A stretch of DNA of 34,410 bases from positions 1 to 34,410 of the forward strand of contig JAKIYU010000001.1 in NCBI GenBank assembly GCA_022708385.1, read 5' to 3'. Shown piece after piece: positions 9,130 through 18,700 of the stretch. The number at the start of each line of letters is the position of its first letter. The stretch's first letter is position 1. Position numbers and translations under genes: made by a program. The notes below the pieces were generated by a model, which saw nothing but the letters and a program-made list of their open reading frames with translations, had not been told where the DNA came from and ran no database searches. This DNA is from Bacteroidota bacterium. GTDB taxonomy: Bacteria; Bacteroidota; Bacteroidia; Bacteroidales; PXBB01.

Positions 9130-10524
9130 CTATTTTTTAAAAAACAGCGAGTCAAGTTGCCGGTATATATTCTCGCTGGGTTTAAGCGCCGGGGCATTTA
9201 CGATATAACCTTCGGTATCGAGCAGCACAAAATAAGGCAGTGTTTTAACGGCAAAATTATCGGTGATGTTATAATTGAAAGCAAAGTGCAGGAGCGGGAA
9301 ATCGAATTTGCTTTTATCGGTTAAATAATACATGTTGAGGGGTTCCAAATCTATTGAAATGCCCATGATCTCGAGCCGCCCGTTGTATTTTCGTTTCAGG
9401 TCGTTAAGGAGGCCCATCTCCGACAGGCACACAGTGCACGAGGTATTCCAGAAGAAAAGGTACACGTAACGGCCTTTGAACTGCGATAATTTATAGGGTT
9501 GAAGCTTCTTGTCGGTGAGCGTAAAATCTGCTGCCTGTGTGCCTTTGGGATAGCCCGAAAGGTATTTGATGACCATGCGTGCCGTAAGCGCATTGTGGGG
9601 GTACCTGCTTTTTTCGGCCAGGGTGGTAAGCAATGATATGATATTTTCTTTTTTAAGCCCGGGAAGGCCATAAAGCTCACGCAGCCCTTTAATGATAACC
9701 ATTTCGCGCAAAGGTTCCTGCAGCAGGTTGCTGTCCTTGCTTAGCGTGTCGAGCAGTGCGGGATAGCTGCAGCTTTCGTTAATGACGTATTCAACAGAGC
9801 TGAATTTGACCGGGTGCGACAGGTCGGTAAAGTACATTTTAAAGTACTGATTGAAAAACTCCATATAAGCCTCATTATGCGTAAGTACAGGCTTGTTGAG
9901 GAAGTATTTTTCGAAAAGTTTTGAGGGAGAAGTAACGTAAAGCGATTCTTCAAACAAAGCGGTTTTATACATTCTGTAAACCCGGAAGTATTCATTTTTA
10001 TACGCCCCAAAAAGGCTGTCGGAACGTGACTGAAAAAGGCCAGTCAGCATTTTGACTTTTTTCCCTATAATAGCAGCCGCATTTTCGTTTACAAATGCAT
10101 TGAGGAGGCTGTCGAAGCTGAAAATCAGGTTGTTTAATTCGCCGGGCCCGGCATTGAGTATTTGATAGTTCAGATACACAGGGTTCAGGTAAGGATTGGA
10201 GGATTCTTTGTACTGGCCAGGCTTAAGGGTGTCGAAAAGCAGTCTGTAGACTTCGCCGGGCACCGCATAGAGCTGGGCTGAAAGGAAATCTATTCTCAAT
10301 GTGAGCAGGGAGGTGTCGTCTAGCTTCAGGCGGATGCTGAATTGCTGGTTATTGTCCACCGGCGCTTGTGCCAATAAAATTTCGTTGTAAGTAAGCAGGT
10401 CGGTACAGGTGTATATTCTGATACTTTTCCGGGCTGCACCGGGAGCAGTACCTGTGATAAGGACTTCGCCTGCGGATAGTGGCAAACTGAAAACGACAGC
10501 AAGCAATAAAGGCATTAACCTCAT
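9130..10524 (-). CDS. TlpA-like thioredoxin-fold protein, exported
   Basis: A 464-residue protein with a signal peptide (MRLMPLLLAVVFSLPLSAGE), a long N-terminal region without a motif I recognise (about residues 21-325), and a C-terminal thioredoxin fold of the TlpA/ResA/AhpC-TSA kind. That domain opens with GTQAADFTLTDKK, continues LSQFKGRYVYLFFWNTSCTV with the redox pair C363-T-V-C366, and shows the cis-Pro strand LPYFVLLDTEGYIV. Such proteins act in the periplasm as thiol-disulphide reductases. Bacteroidota have many with this N-terminal extension. The CTVC active site differs from the more usual CxPC. It follows coaD on the same strand after a 67-nt gap and may be co-transcribed with it. 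Confidence 0.85.
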   Translation of the reverse strand: MRLMPLLLAVVFSLPLSAGEVLITGTAPGAARKSIRIYTCTDLLTYNEILLAQAPVDNNQQFSIRLKLDDTSLLTLRIDFLSAQLYAVPGEVYRLLFDTLKPGQYKESSNPYLNPVYLNYQILNAGPGELNNLIFSFDSLLNAFVNENAAAIIGKKVKMLTGLFQSRSDSLFGAYKNEYFRVYRMYKTALFEESLYVTSPSKLFEKYFLNKPVLTHNEAYMEFFNQYFKMYFTDLSHPVKFSSVEYVINESCSYPALLDTLSKDSNLLQEPLREMVIIKGLRELYGLPGLKKENIISLLTTLAEKSRYPHNALTARMVIKYLSGYPKGTQAADFTLTDKKLQPYKLSQFKGRYVYLFFWNTSCTVCLSEMGLLNDLKRKYNGRLEIMGISIDLEPLNMYYLTDKSKFDFPLLHFAFNYNITDNFAVKTLPYFVLLDTEGYIVNAPALKPSENIYRQLDSLFFKK

Positions 10525-10591
10525 AAACCTTAAATTTTCTGTATTGAATTAAACGCCATGCGTTGGTGATTATTATAAATTCAGAGTGAAG

Positions 10592-11050
10592 TTAAATTTT
10601 TACGGCTTTCGGCACAAAAGGGCTGATATCGCCGCCGTGCCTGGCTATGTCGCGCACAATGGAGGAGTTGAGGGATGTAAATTCGGGCGTGGTGAGCAGA
10701 AAAATGGTTTCGATGGGGGGGTAAATTTGCTTATTGATTTGGCCTATACTGCGCTCAAACTCGAAGTCGGCCGAAGTGCGCAGGCCACGAAGGATATAAT
10801 TGGCTTTGATTTTTTTACAGTATTCAACTGTAAGGCCACTGTAGCTGGCAATCTCAACCTGTGTGTATGCGGCAAAGGTTTCCCTGAGCCAGCCGATGCG
10901 TTTTTCGAGAGGGAAATAGGCACTTTTCTGGGGATTTTCGCCAATGGCAATAATAATTTTATCGAAAAGCGGCAGTGCCCTTATTACAATGGACTCGTGG
11001 CCTTTAGTAAGCGGGTCGAATGAGCCTGGAAAAACTGCTGTTCTGTTCAT
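10592..11050 (-). CDS. coaD: Phosphopantetheine adenylyltransferase
   Basis: CoaD catalyses the fourth step of coenzyme A synthesis, ATP + 4'-phosphopantetheine to dephospho-CoA and pyrophosphate, in the cytoplasm. The 152 residues match the family's length. Visible landmarks: the nucleotidyltransferase start RTAVFPGSFDPLTKGH with the T/HxGH motif as T15-K-G-H18, the ILRGLRTSADFEFE substrate loop, and the C-terminal SLNSSIVRDIARHGGDIS, which corresponds to the ISSTxVR motif of the family. Start ATG at 11050 fits the conserved N-terminus exactly. A TAnnTTTG box lies about 20 nt upstream. The minus-strand order radC, coaD, TlpA-like gene shows no functional link beyond shared orientation. Confidence 0.97.
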   Translation of the reverse strand: MNRTAVFPGSFDPLTKGHESIVIRALPLFDKIIIAIGENPQKSAYFPLEKRIGWLRETFAAYTQVEIASYSGLTVEYCKKIKANYILRGLRTSADFEFERSIGQINKQIYPPIETIFLLTTPEFTSLNSSIVRDIARHGGDISPFVPKAVKI

Positions 11051-11070
11051 ATTTAAGGTATTTGTGAATG

Positions 11071-11078
11071 CAAAGTTA
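11071..11078 (-). promoter_or_regulatory. -7 promoter box for coaD
   Basis: TAACTTTG on the minus strand is a perfect TAnnTTTG -7 element 20 nt before the coaD start codon. No convincing -33 TTTG partner is seen, so strength is uncertain. It would give a very short leader. Confidence 0.5.
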
Positions 11079-11113
11079 GTTTAAATAATGTAAAAGATAG
11101 TGTGTTGAAAAGC

Positions 11114-11812
11114 CTACATCAGACCGTTGTCGGCAAAGCTGTAGTACGATTCTTCGCCGCTGACGATATGGTCGAGGACTTTGATGCTAAGGATATCGCC
11201 AGCTTTTTTAATTTTTTGTGTAAGCTCAATGTCGTTGTTGCTTGGGTTGATATTGCCGGAGGGGTGGTTGTGGCAAAGCACAATAGCTGATGCATTGCAT
11301 TCGAGGGAGGATTTAAAGATGCGGCGGATATCCACTGTGGCTTGCGATAGGCCACCTTCACCGATGAAGGTTTTATTGATAATTTTATGGGCTGTGTTGA
11401 GGTTTATAACCCAGAACTCTTCGTAGGCTTTGTCGCTCATTTCGGCCTGCATATATTCGTAGATGTCCTTGCTGCAGGCAATGTTTTTTTTCTGTAGGGC
11501 TTCGGCCTGACGCCTGCGGCGGCCTAATTCGAGGGCGGCGGCCAGGGTAATGGCTTTAACGGTGCCCACGCCTTTGTATTTTTTCAGGGCACTTATGTCG
11601 AGCTTGGATAATTCGAGCAGGTTATTGGAAACGTCGTTCAGTATCCGGCGGGCGAGGTCGAGGGCGCTTTCGTTGGCAGAACCGGAAGCCAGCAGTATGG
11701 CCAGCAATTCGGCATCGCTGAGAGCATCGCGGCCTTTGAGAAGGAACTTTTCGCGGGGGCGGTCATCTTCGTGCCAGCTCTTTATGGGGCGTTTGGGGTT
11801 AGCATTTTCCAT
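11114..11812 (-). CDS. radC: RadC family JAMM-domain protein
   Basis: A 232-residue protein of normal RadC length. The N-terminal part carries helix-hairpin-helix-like text (LDISALKKYKGVGTVKAITL), and the C-terminal JAB/JAMM metalloprotease-like domain has the full motif H181-N-H183-P-S-G ... D194 in LCHNHPSGNINPSNNDIELT, preceded by EEFWVINLNTAHKII. The opening text IKSWHEDDRPREKFLLKGRD is typical of the family. The name comes from an old DNA-repair assignment that has been questioned; a biochemical role is not established, although the intact metal-binding residues suggest a hydrolase. It is followed by a 63-nt gap to coaD. A bidirectional terminator lies between it and rpsT, so it probably has its own promoter. 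Confidence 0.95.
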   Translation of the reverse strand: MENANPKRPIKSWHEDDRPREKFLLKGRDALSDAELLAILLASGSANESALDLARRILNDVSNNLLELSKLDISALKKYKGVGTVKAITLAAALELGRRRRQAEALQKKNIACSKDIYEYMQAEMSDKAYEEFWVINLNTAHKIINKTFIGEGGLSQATVDIRRIFKSSLECNASAIVLCHNHPSGNINPSNNDIELTQKIKKAGDILSIKVLDHIVSGEESYYSFADNGLM

Positions 11813-11843
11813 GTTAAAAGATTGTGAGGAATAAAATTAAAAC

Positions 11844-11880
11844 AAAAAAACCTGTTTCACAGCGTAAAACAGGTTTTTTT
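11844..11880. terminator. Bidirectional intrinsic terminator between rpsT and radC
   Basis: An inverted repeat pairs AAAAAAACCTGTTT (11844-11857) with AAACAGGTTTTTTT (11867-11880) around a 9-nt loop. The stem is flanked by A- and T-runs, so it gives a hairpin followed by a U-tract on either strand. It lies just after the rpsT stop and would end the tRNA-Glu/rpsT transcript before radC. Confidence 0.85.
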
Positions 11881-11895
11881 AGACAATAATGTTTT

Positions 11896-12150
11896 TTATT
11901 GTAAAGCATTAACCATTTTGGTCAGTTTCGATTTAAGGTTGGCTGACTTGTTCTTGTGAATGATGTGGTGCTTTACATTTTTATCGAGCATGGAAATCAC
12001 TTTCGGGAGCATTTCGGCAGCTTCGTTTTTGTTGGTGGTAGCTCTTAATTTTTTGACTGCGTTGCGCATGGTTTTAGATTTATATCTGTTAAGCACACGT
12101 TTTTTTTCGTTTGTACGGATTCTTTTAAGAGCTGATTTGTGGTTTGCCAT
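11896..12150 (-). CDS. rpsT: 30S ribosomal protein S20
   Basis: S20 binds 16S rRNA in the body of the small subunit early in assembly. The 84 residues open with MANHKSALKRIRTNEKKRV and continue RYKSKTMRNAVKKLR, with HHIIHKNKSANLKSKLTKMV near the C-terminus; the overall lysine/arginine richness and helical pattern match the family. The start ATG at 12150 is the expected one. tRNA-Glu lies 24 nt upstream on the same strand and a promoter is seen only before the tRNA, so both are likely on one transcript. A strong terminator follows the stop codon. Confidence 0.97.
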   Translation of the reverse strand: MANHKSALKRIRTNEKKRVLNRYKSKTMRNAVKKLRATTNKNEAAEMLPKVISMLDKNVKHHIIHKNKSANLKSKLTKMVNALQ

Positions 12151-12174
12151 TGCTTTTAAATTTTATTTTTTTTG

Positions 12175-12246
12175 TAGTCCGTAGGGGAATCGAACCCCTG
12201 TTTCCAGGATGAAAACCTGGCGTCCTAACCCCTAGACGAACGGACC
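12175..12246 (-). tRNA. tRNA-Glu (anticodon TTC)
   Basis: On the minus strand the acceptor arm GGTCCGT (12246-12240) pairs with ACGGACT (12182-12176), with one G-T wobble at the first pair. The anticodon stem CCAGG/CCTGG encloses the loop TTTTCAT, giving anticodon TTC for glutamate. The T arm reads AGGGGTTCGATTCCCCT, with the canonical TTCGATT loop. A D arm GTCTAGGGGTTAGGAC is also present. CCA is not encoded (ACA follows), so it must be added by nucleotidyltransferase. It lies just ahead of rpsT. Confidence 0.95.
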
Positions 12247-12264
12247 CTTTTGCTTTTGGGACTG

Positions 12265-12298
12265 CAAAATTAATAATTATTTTTTAAATAAAACAAAA
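12265..12298 (-). promoter_or_regulatory. Promoter of the tRNA-Glu/rpsT transcript
   Basis: On the minus strand a -33 TTTTG (12298-12294) is separated by 21 nt from a perfect -7 box TAATTTTG (12272-12265). The mature tRNA 5' end is 18 nt further on, as expected for a strong stable-RNA promoter in Bacteroidota. Confidence 0.7.
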
Positions 12299-12312
12299 CT
12301 GTAAAAATATTT

Positions 12313-15225
12313 TTAATACCCAAAAATATCTTTCATTGTAAGAAATTGTACTTCACCGTATTTTTTCAGTTCGTCAATGTTCAACTTGTCTTTTTTCCCA
12401 AGAACAAGCATGGTGTAGTTTTTATCTTTAAGGTACTTTTGCTGGAAGTCTTTAACATCCTGAAAGGTAAGTTTGGGAGTTTTTTCAAAGACGTCCTTAC
12501 GTATGTCGTAAGAAAGCCCCATACGTTTGGCTCTTTCGTAATTGAAGAGGATTGCGGCTTTGGTGATACGCTCGGTGCGTATTTTTTCAACAATGGCATC
12601 TTTGGCGTTGTTAAAGTGTTTTTCGGATTCGGGCATGTTGTTTATTAGGTTGTACATACCTGCAGTGGCTTCAGGAAGTTTATCGTTTTGTGTGCCAATA
12701 AAGGACATAATGAAATTGTTGCGGTCGGGGCGTGATGGTATGCGGTAGTTGCCATAGGCAGTATAGGCCAGGCCTTTGGCTTCACGAAGTTCCTGAAATA
12801 CAATGGACGACATACCGCTGCCGAAATATTCGTTGAACACACTAATTTGTGGAATGAGTGAGGGATTGTACTTATCCGATTTAGACAGCAGAATGATTTC
12901 GACCTGTTTCATGTCGTAATCTACAACAAGCACTTTACCTTGAGTGTTGTCAAGCTCTGCGTACTGCGTTTCTTGCGGGAGGGGTTTCAGCGTTTTCGGT
13001 ACACGGTGGTGTTTATTAAGCAGGTCGGTAAGTTGTGCCGAATTTTGGGAACCGTAGTAAAGAATGCGGTGCTGGTAAGTGTTCAAATCTCTTATCACGG
13101 CAAGCAGATCTTCGGGTTTAAGGTTTCTGAGCTCATCTTCGGAGAGGATATCGGTGAAAGGGTTTTTGGCACCGTAAACGCCATAATTATACATAGCGCT
13201 CCACAGAATGGTGCTTTTTGAAAGTTTGTTGTCTGCTCTTTTTTTAAGGATATCATCCACAAGATTTTTGAGGGCATCGGCATTGGGTTGACAATCACTG
13301 AGGAGGTTTTCGAAAAGTACGAGACCTTTTTCCATATTTTCACTCAGGCCGCTGAGGGTTACATAAATCTGATCTTCGGAACTGCTTACATAGAAAGAGC
13401 AGCCGGTTTTATAAAATTCTTGTTGTACCTGTGCAGGTGTAAGTTTTGAAGTGCCTAAATATTCAAGATAGGAGAGGGCTGTGCCGAGTTTTTTATTGTG
13501 GTTGTTGCCCATATCAAAAAGATAATAGAGTGAAAAAGTAGGAGTTTCTTCATTTTTGAGGTAGCTGACAGCTATGTCGTTTTTGATTTTGAAGGAGGTT
13601 ATATCTTTAACATAATCGAGAAAAACGGGTTCAAAAGGTTCAACAGGGCGGGAAACCATTTTTTTGAAGAAATCGGACTGAGCTTCCCTGTTTATTTTAA
13701 CCGGGGTAATTTCGGGTTTTTCGACTTTGGTTACTTCGGGATTGGGTCCCGTGCGTTTGTAAACCACCACATAATTATTGCCGTAGTTTTTATTAGCAAA
13801 GTCAACAATGTCCTTCTTAGTGATTTTGGAAAAACGTTCTATACGATTTACTTTTTCCTGCCATTTTTGATTGTAAATGAAAGCGCTTATCATACTGTTG
13901 GTTCGGGCACGGTTGCTTTCATATTCGCGTATTTCGTTTAGTTTAAGGTCGTTAATGATAGCTGGGATGAGCCAGTCGGGGAAATCACCTTTTTTAACTA
14001 TTTCAATCTGGTCCAGTAGCAGGTCTTTAACTTCTTCCAGTTTTTGTCCATTTTTGGGACGGCCGTTGAAAATATGTGTGGAATAATCGGCTTTAACATA
14101 AACGGAAGAGCCGGCAGAAAGGACTTTCTGAGCTTGAACAAGATTAAGGTCGATAAGGCCGGCGGTACTGTTGCTTAAAATATAATCCACAATCGTTAGC
14201 TTATCCATGTCGGCTGAGGTGGCGCCACCAAAGCGGTAGGCCATGAGCATGTTTTCGGCATCGGGTCCAGTAACTTCCTTAACAACGGGTTGGGTAATGG
14301 GTTTTTCAACAGGAGAAATATTATCTTTTAAGGGTACTGATTTCAACGTGCCAAAGGTTTGGTCTACGTGTTTTATTACGGCATCGGGGTCAAAATCGCC
14401 AGCCATAATAAGCGCCATATTGTTGGGGACATAGCGGCTATTGTAGTATTCTTTAAGGCTTTTTATGGATGGATTTTTAAGGTGTTCCTGCTTGCCCAGG
14501 GTAGTTTGCTGTCCGTAATTGTGTGTGGGATAAACGCTACTGAGCATGGCTTCGTATATTTTGCGCTGGTCGTTATCGAGGCTCATGTTTTTTTCTTCGT
14601 AAACTGTTTCGAGTTCGGTGTGGAATAATCTGAAAACGGGGTAGGAGAAGCGGTCGAACTCAATGTCGAGCCATTTATCGAACTGGTTGGAGGGGACATC
14701 ATTCACATAAACTGTTTGGTCCACGCTGGTGTATGCATTAGTGCCTTTAACACCCAGCGAAGCCATCATCTTGTCGTATTCGTTGGCGATGGCCAGCGAA
14801 GCAGCGACATTTGAAATGCTGTCTATAATTTTATATATTTCCTTCCTTTCTTTGGGGTCGGTAAGTTTGCGATATTTTTCGAAGAGGTTTTCTATTTGAA
14901 CGAGGTATGTGTTTTCTTTTTCAAAATCCATGGTACTGAAATGCTGTGTGCCCTTAAACATGAGGTGTTCGAGGTAATGCGACAGGCCTGTATTGTCGGC
15001 GGGGTCGTTTTTACTGCCTGTGCGTACGGCTACTGCAACCTGAATACGGGGGGCGTCCTTGTAAACCGACATATAAACCTTGAAGCCGTTATCAAGGGTA
15101 TAAATGCGCACTTTTAAGGGGTCGTTGGGTACAGATTCGTAGGTGTATTTTTTTTGTGAAAACCCCTGCATTACAAAGAGTAACAGTACAGGGAGCATAG
15201 TAAATTTAAAAATGTTGTTTTTCAT
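12313..15225 (-). CDS. M16 family zinc metallopeptidase, two-unit, exported
   Basis: A 970-residue protein with signal peptide MKNNIFKFTMLPVLLLFVMQ, cleaved near GFSQKK. The first M16 unit has an intact zinc site, H83-Y-L-E86-H87 in TGLSHYLEHLMFKGTQHF, and the downstream glutamate in HTELETVYEEKNMSLDND that acts as third ligand. The second unit lacks an HxxEH but carries the M16 C-terminal feature GSGMSSIVFQELREAKGLAY. This is the pitrilysin/insulysin-like layout on a single chain: an active half and a substrate-clamping half, for degradation of short peptides, here in the periplasm or at the outer membrane. It is monocistronic as far as can be seen, with a TAnnTTTG box about 77 nt before the start. 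Confidence 0.92.
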   Translation of the reverse strand: MKNNIFKFTMLPVLLLFVMQGFSQKKYTYESVPNDPLKVRIYTLDNGFKVYMSVYKDAPRIQVAVAVRTGSKNDPADNTGLSHYLEHLMFKGTQHFSTMDFEKENTYLVQIENLFEKYRKLTDPKERKEIYKIIDSISNVAASLAIANEYDKMMASLGVKGTNAYTSVDQTVYVNDVPSNQFDKWLDIEFDRFSYPVFRLFHTELETVYEEKNMSLDNDQRKIYEAMLSSVYPTHNYGQQTTLGKQEHLKNPSIKSLKEYYNSRYVPNNMALIMAGDFDPDAVIKHVDQTFGTLKSVPLKDNISPVEKPITQPVVKEVTGPDAENMLMAYRFGGATSADMDKLTIVDYILSNSTAGLIDLNLVQAQKVLSAGSSVYVKADYSTHIFNGRPKNGQKLEEVKDLLLDQIEIVKKGDFPDWLIPAIINDLKLNEIREYESNRARTNSMISAFIYNQKWQEKVNRIERFSKITKKDIVDFANKNYGNNYVVVYKRTGPNPEVTKVEKPEITPVKINREAQSDFFKKMVSRPVEPFEPVFLDYVKDITSFKIKNDIAVSYLKNEETPTFSLYYLFDMGNNHNKKLGTALSYLEYLGTSKLTPAQVQQEFYKTGCSFYVSSSEDQIYVTLSGLSENMEKGLVLFENLLSDCQPNADALKNLVDDILKKRADNKLSKSTILWSAMYNYGVYGAKNPFTDILSEDELRNLKPEDLLAVIRDLNTYQHRILYYGSQNSAQLTDLLNKHHRVPKTLKPLPQETQYAELDNTQGKVLVVDYDMKQVEIILLSKSDKYNPSLIPQISVFNEYFGSGMSSIVFQELREAKGLAYTAYGNYRIPSRPDRNNFIMSFIGTQNDKLPEATAGMYNLINNMPESEKHFNNAKDAIVEKIRTERITKAAILFNYERAKRMGLSYDIRKDVFEKTPKLTFQDVKDFQQKYLKDKNYTMLVLGKKDKLNIDELKKYGEVQFLTMKDIFGY

Positions 15226-15301
15226 GAGTATGTGTTTTTAGTTTAAAATATTGCTTATGACGCTATTTAATAACAAAATGTTACTGAATTTAAAAAGCCC
15301 T

Positions 15302-15309
15302 CAAAGATA
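15302..15309 (-). promoter_or_regulatory. -7 promoter box for the M16 peptidase gene
   Basis: TATCTTTG on the minus strand matches TAnnTTTG perfectly and lies 76 nt before the start codon. A -33 TTG at a suitable distance is not clear. Confidence 0.45.
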
Positions 15310-15702
15310 TTAATAAACAATTACATATTTGGTTATAGAATTTCCCGAAACATTTCACAATAATTTCATATATATCATATCCAATAAAATAATATAAAGA
15401 CATGGACCAACCCAAAATTGAAAGGATTAACGCCTGATGAAAATACTGATATTAAAAATGAGATATGACTTTGAGGAACTTGCCGGGTTTTACGCCTGTT
15501 CGAATTTAAAATTCACCGTTTCAACCCACTGACCTAACCCGAAGAGCTGTTAGGGGAGGGATTAAGGAGAATAGGAAGAGGGGAACAATGCTCAATAAAG
15601 AAATAAAAATGTCGAATGTTGAATTAAGAAATGACAATGTCGGTGTATTTTTATTGAATAAAGAAAATACCCCATTTATGCTTTTACAATCATAAAAAAG
15701 CC

Positions 15703-15710
15703 TAATTTTG
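15703..15710 (+). promoter_or_regulatory. -7 promoter box for ileS
   Basis: TAATTTTG, a perfect TAnnTTTG element, 33 nt before the ileS ATG. The sequence about 20 nt upstream is T-rich but contains no clean TTTG, so the -33 half is weak. It likely drives ileS, the DksA-like gene and lspA together. Confidence 0.55.
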
Positions 15711-15743
15711 CATTTTTTCGTATTTTAAAATTGCAAAGGCAAA

Positions 15744-18700
15744 ATGAAGCGTAAGTATAACGAATACAAGCAGTTAAATCTTTCTTTAATCAGCAGGGAA
15801 ATAAGGCAGTACTGGGAGAGTGAAAATATATTTGAGAAAAGTGTGGAGATGCGTAAGGGGCATACACCTTATGTGTTTTACGAAGGACCACCTTCAGCCA
15901 ATGGAAAACCAGGCATACACCATGTGATGGCACGGGCTATTAAAGATATTTTCTGCAGATATAAAACCCAAAAGGGTTGCCTTGTTGAACGTAAAGGCGG
16001 CTGGGATACGCATGGCCTGCCTGTAGAGATAGGTGTTGAGAAAGCTCTGGGCATCACAAAAGAGGACATAGGCAAGAAGATATCCATTGCCGAATATAAC
16101 AATGCCTGTCGCAAGGATGTGATGAAGTTTAAGAGTGAATGGGACGAAATTACCCGCATGATGGGCTACTGGGTGGATCTTGAAAACCCCTACATCACAT
16201 TCGAAAACAACTATATAGAAACCCTGTGGTATTTGCTTAAAAAGCTTTACGATAAAGGCTTACTGTATAAAGGTTATACCATACAACCCTATTCACCGGC
16301 TGCCGGAACAGGCTTAAGTACTCACGAACTGAACCAACCGGGCTGCTACAAAATGGTAAAAGACACTACGGTAGTGGCCCAGTTTAAAGTGATACGCAAC
16401 GAAAGATCGGAATTCCTTTTTAAAGCGACCGACACCCCTGTTTATTTTCTGGCTTGGACAACTACACCCTGGACATTACCCTCTAACACCGGTTTGGCTG
16501 TCGGAGCAGGTATTAACTATAGTTTGGTAAGAACTTTTAATCCCTATACATTTAAACCTATTACGGTTGTTTTGGCAGAAGACCTTTTGGGTACTTATTT
16601 CCCGGAGAAAAATGCCGGTTTGAATGTGGAGGATTATAAAGATGGTGATAAGAATATTCCTTTTAAATTACTGGGTTCTTATAAAGGTAAGGATTTCGAA
16701 AATATCCGCTATGAGCAGTTATTGCCTTATGCACAACCCGAAGAAGGCGACCCTTTCAGGGTGGTAATAGGCGACTTTGTAACCACCGAGGATGGAACCG
16801 GTATTGTGCACATAGCCCCCAGTTTTGGCGCCGACGACTTCAGGGTGGGGCGGCAGTATGGGCTGGGTGCCCTTACTATGGTGGACAAGCAGGGGAAGTT
16901 TACGGCAGAGATGGGCGAGTTTGCCCATCGCTTTGTAAAGGTGGAATATGACCCGGGCCACAACCCCGAAACAGACAATTCGGTTGATGTGGATATTGTG
17001 ATTAAACTCAAAAAAGAGAACAAAGCTTTTAAAGCAGAAAAATACGAACACTCCTATCCCCATTGCTGGCGCACTGATAAGCCTGTGCTTTACTATCCGC
17101 TCGATTCGTGGTTTATAAAGACTACAGCCATGAAAGACAGGATGATTGAGCTGAACAAAACCATAAATTGGAAACCCGAATCCACAGGTACAGGTCGTTT
17201 TGGTAACTGGCTCGAGAACCTTGTGGACTGGAATCTGTCGCGAAGCCGCTATTGGGGCACCCCCTTACCAATATGGGTTGACGAGAGCCGCGAACATATA
17301 ATATGTATCGGCAGTATTGAAGAACTGAAGAATGAAGCATACAAGGCCATAGAAAGAGGCCTTTATGGTTTTGATTACCTGAAAAATATAATTTCGAAGT
17401 ACGAGACTGTGTTTACCGGTGAAGAACTGGCAGATTTTGGCGCGCGTATAGCCTGTATTACAGAAAAGCAGGATGCCACAGGCCTGAAAAAACTGGCTTG
17501 CAAAGTGGTTGATTTTCTGCTCAGGGACCTGCACAGGCCTTATGTGGATGATATTATCCTGACAGCAAGCAACGGCGCCCCTATGCGCCGTGAACCCGAC
17601 CTTATCGATGTTTGGTTCGACAGTGGCGCCATGCCCTATGCCCAGTGGCATTACCCCTTCGAAAAGAAAGAATTTGTAGATAACCATATCGCATTCCCGG
17701 CCGATTTTATTGCCGAAGGTGTGGATCAGACACGCGGCTGGTTCTTTACACTTCATGCTCTGGCTGTTATGTTGTTCGATTCAGTGGCTTTTAAAACGGT
17801 TGTGTCTAATGGGCTGGTGCTTGATAAAGAAGGTAATAAAATGTCCAAACGACTTGGCAATGCCGTTGACCCTTTTCTTGCCATCGAAAAATACGGACCC
17901 GACGCCGTGCGCTGGTATATGATTACCAATGCACAGCCCTGGGACAATTTGAAATTTGACTGGACCATTATTGAAAAAAGCAGTCTGGATAAAAGCTCCG
18001 AAAACGAAAGAGAATGGCTGGAAACTACCGATGAAAACGGAAAGGTATGGATGCACCGCTCGGACAGCATTATTGATGTGCAACGTAAGTTTTTTGGTAC
18101 ACTGTATAATACCTATGCTTTTTTTGCACTCTATGCCAATATTGATGGGTTTTGCTACGAGGAACCCGACATACCTTTAAATCAACGCACCGAAATTGAC
18201 AGATGGATAATTTCTGAACTGAATACCCTTATAAAAGAGGTAGATAATTCCTATGCACAATATGAACCCACACGTGCCGGCAGGCTTATACAGAATTTTG
18301 TTGATGAGTTCCTGAGCAACTGGTATGTGCGTTTGTGTCGCCGTCGTTTCTGGAAGGGAGAGTATTCTGATGATAAGATTGCGGCTTACCAGACCCTCTA
18401 CACCTGCCTGGATGTTATTGCCCGCCTGTCGGCTCCCATAGCCCCGTTTTTTATGGAAAAACTTTTCAGGGACCTGAACCAGGTGACCCGCCAACATACC
18501 GCAGATTCGGTGCACCTTGCCGATTTTCCTGTATGCAATGAAACCCTGATTGACAAAGCGCTTGAAGAGCGAATGCAAATGGCTCAGAAATTTTCCTCGA
18601 TGGTATTATCGTTGCGGAAAAAGCATAATATACGCGTCAGGCAACCCCTTAACAAAATTCTCATACCTGTTCTGAATCCGGTATTTGAAGAACAGCTGCG

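Larger units (their letters stand above)
15226..15743. other. Gene-poor intergenic region between M16 peptidase and ileS (divergent promoters)
   Basis: 518 nt between divergently transcribed genes with no coding frame I can support. The ends are AT-rich and hold the M16 -7 box (15302-15309) and the ileS -7 box (15703-15710). The centre, about 15470-15600, is richer in G and C and contains an imperfect inverted repeat, CCTAACCC (15533-15540) with TTAGGGG (15550-15556). It reads like a degraded copy of the pyrimidine/purine-rich CCTAACCCC-type intergenic repeats seen in some bacterial genomes. No RNA gene was recognised. Confidence 0.5.

Noticed and set aside
10586..11023. 145-codon open frame on the plus strand
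   Set aside because: It is wholly antisense to coaD, whose motifs and length are certain; the plus-strand translation has no domain features.
12303..12314. AAAAATATTTTT palindrome at the end of the M16 gene as a terminator
   Set aside because: Only A-T pairs, no loop and overlapping the stop codon; too weak to call.
17265..17756. 163-codon minus-strand frame
   Set aside because: Antisense to ileS within its conserved catalytic region; judged a shadow of codon bias.
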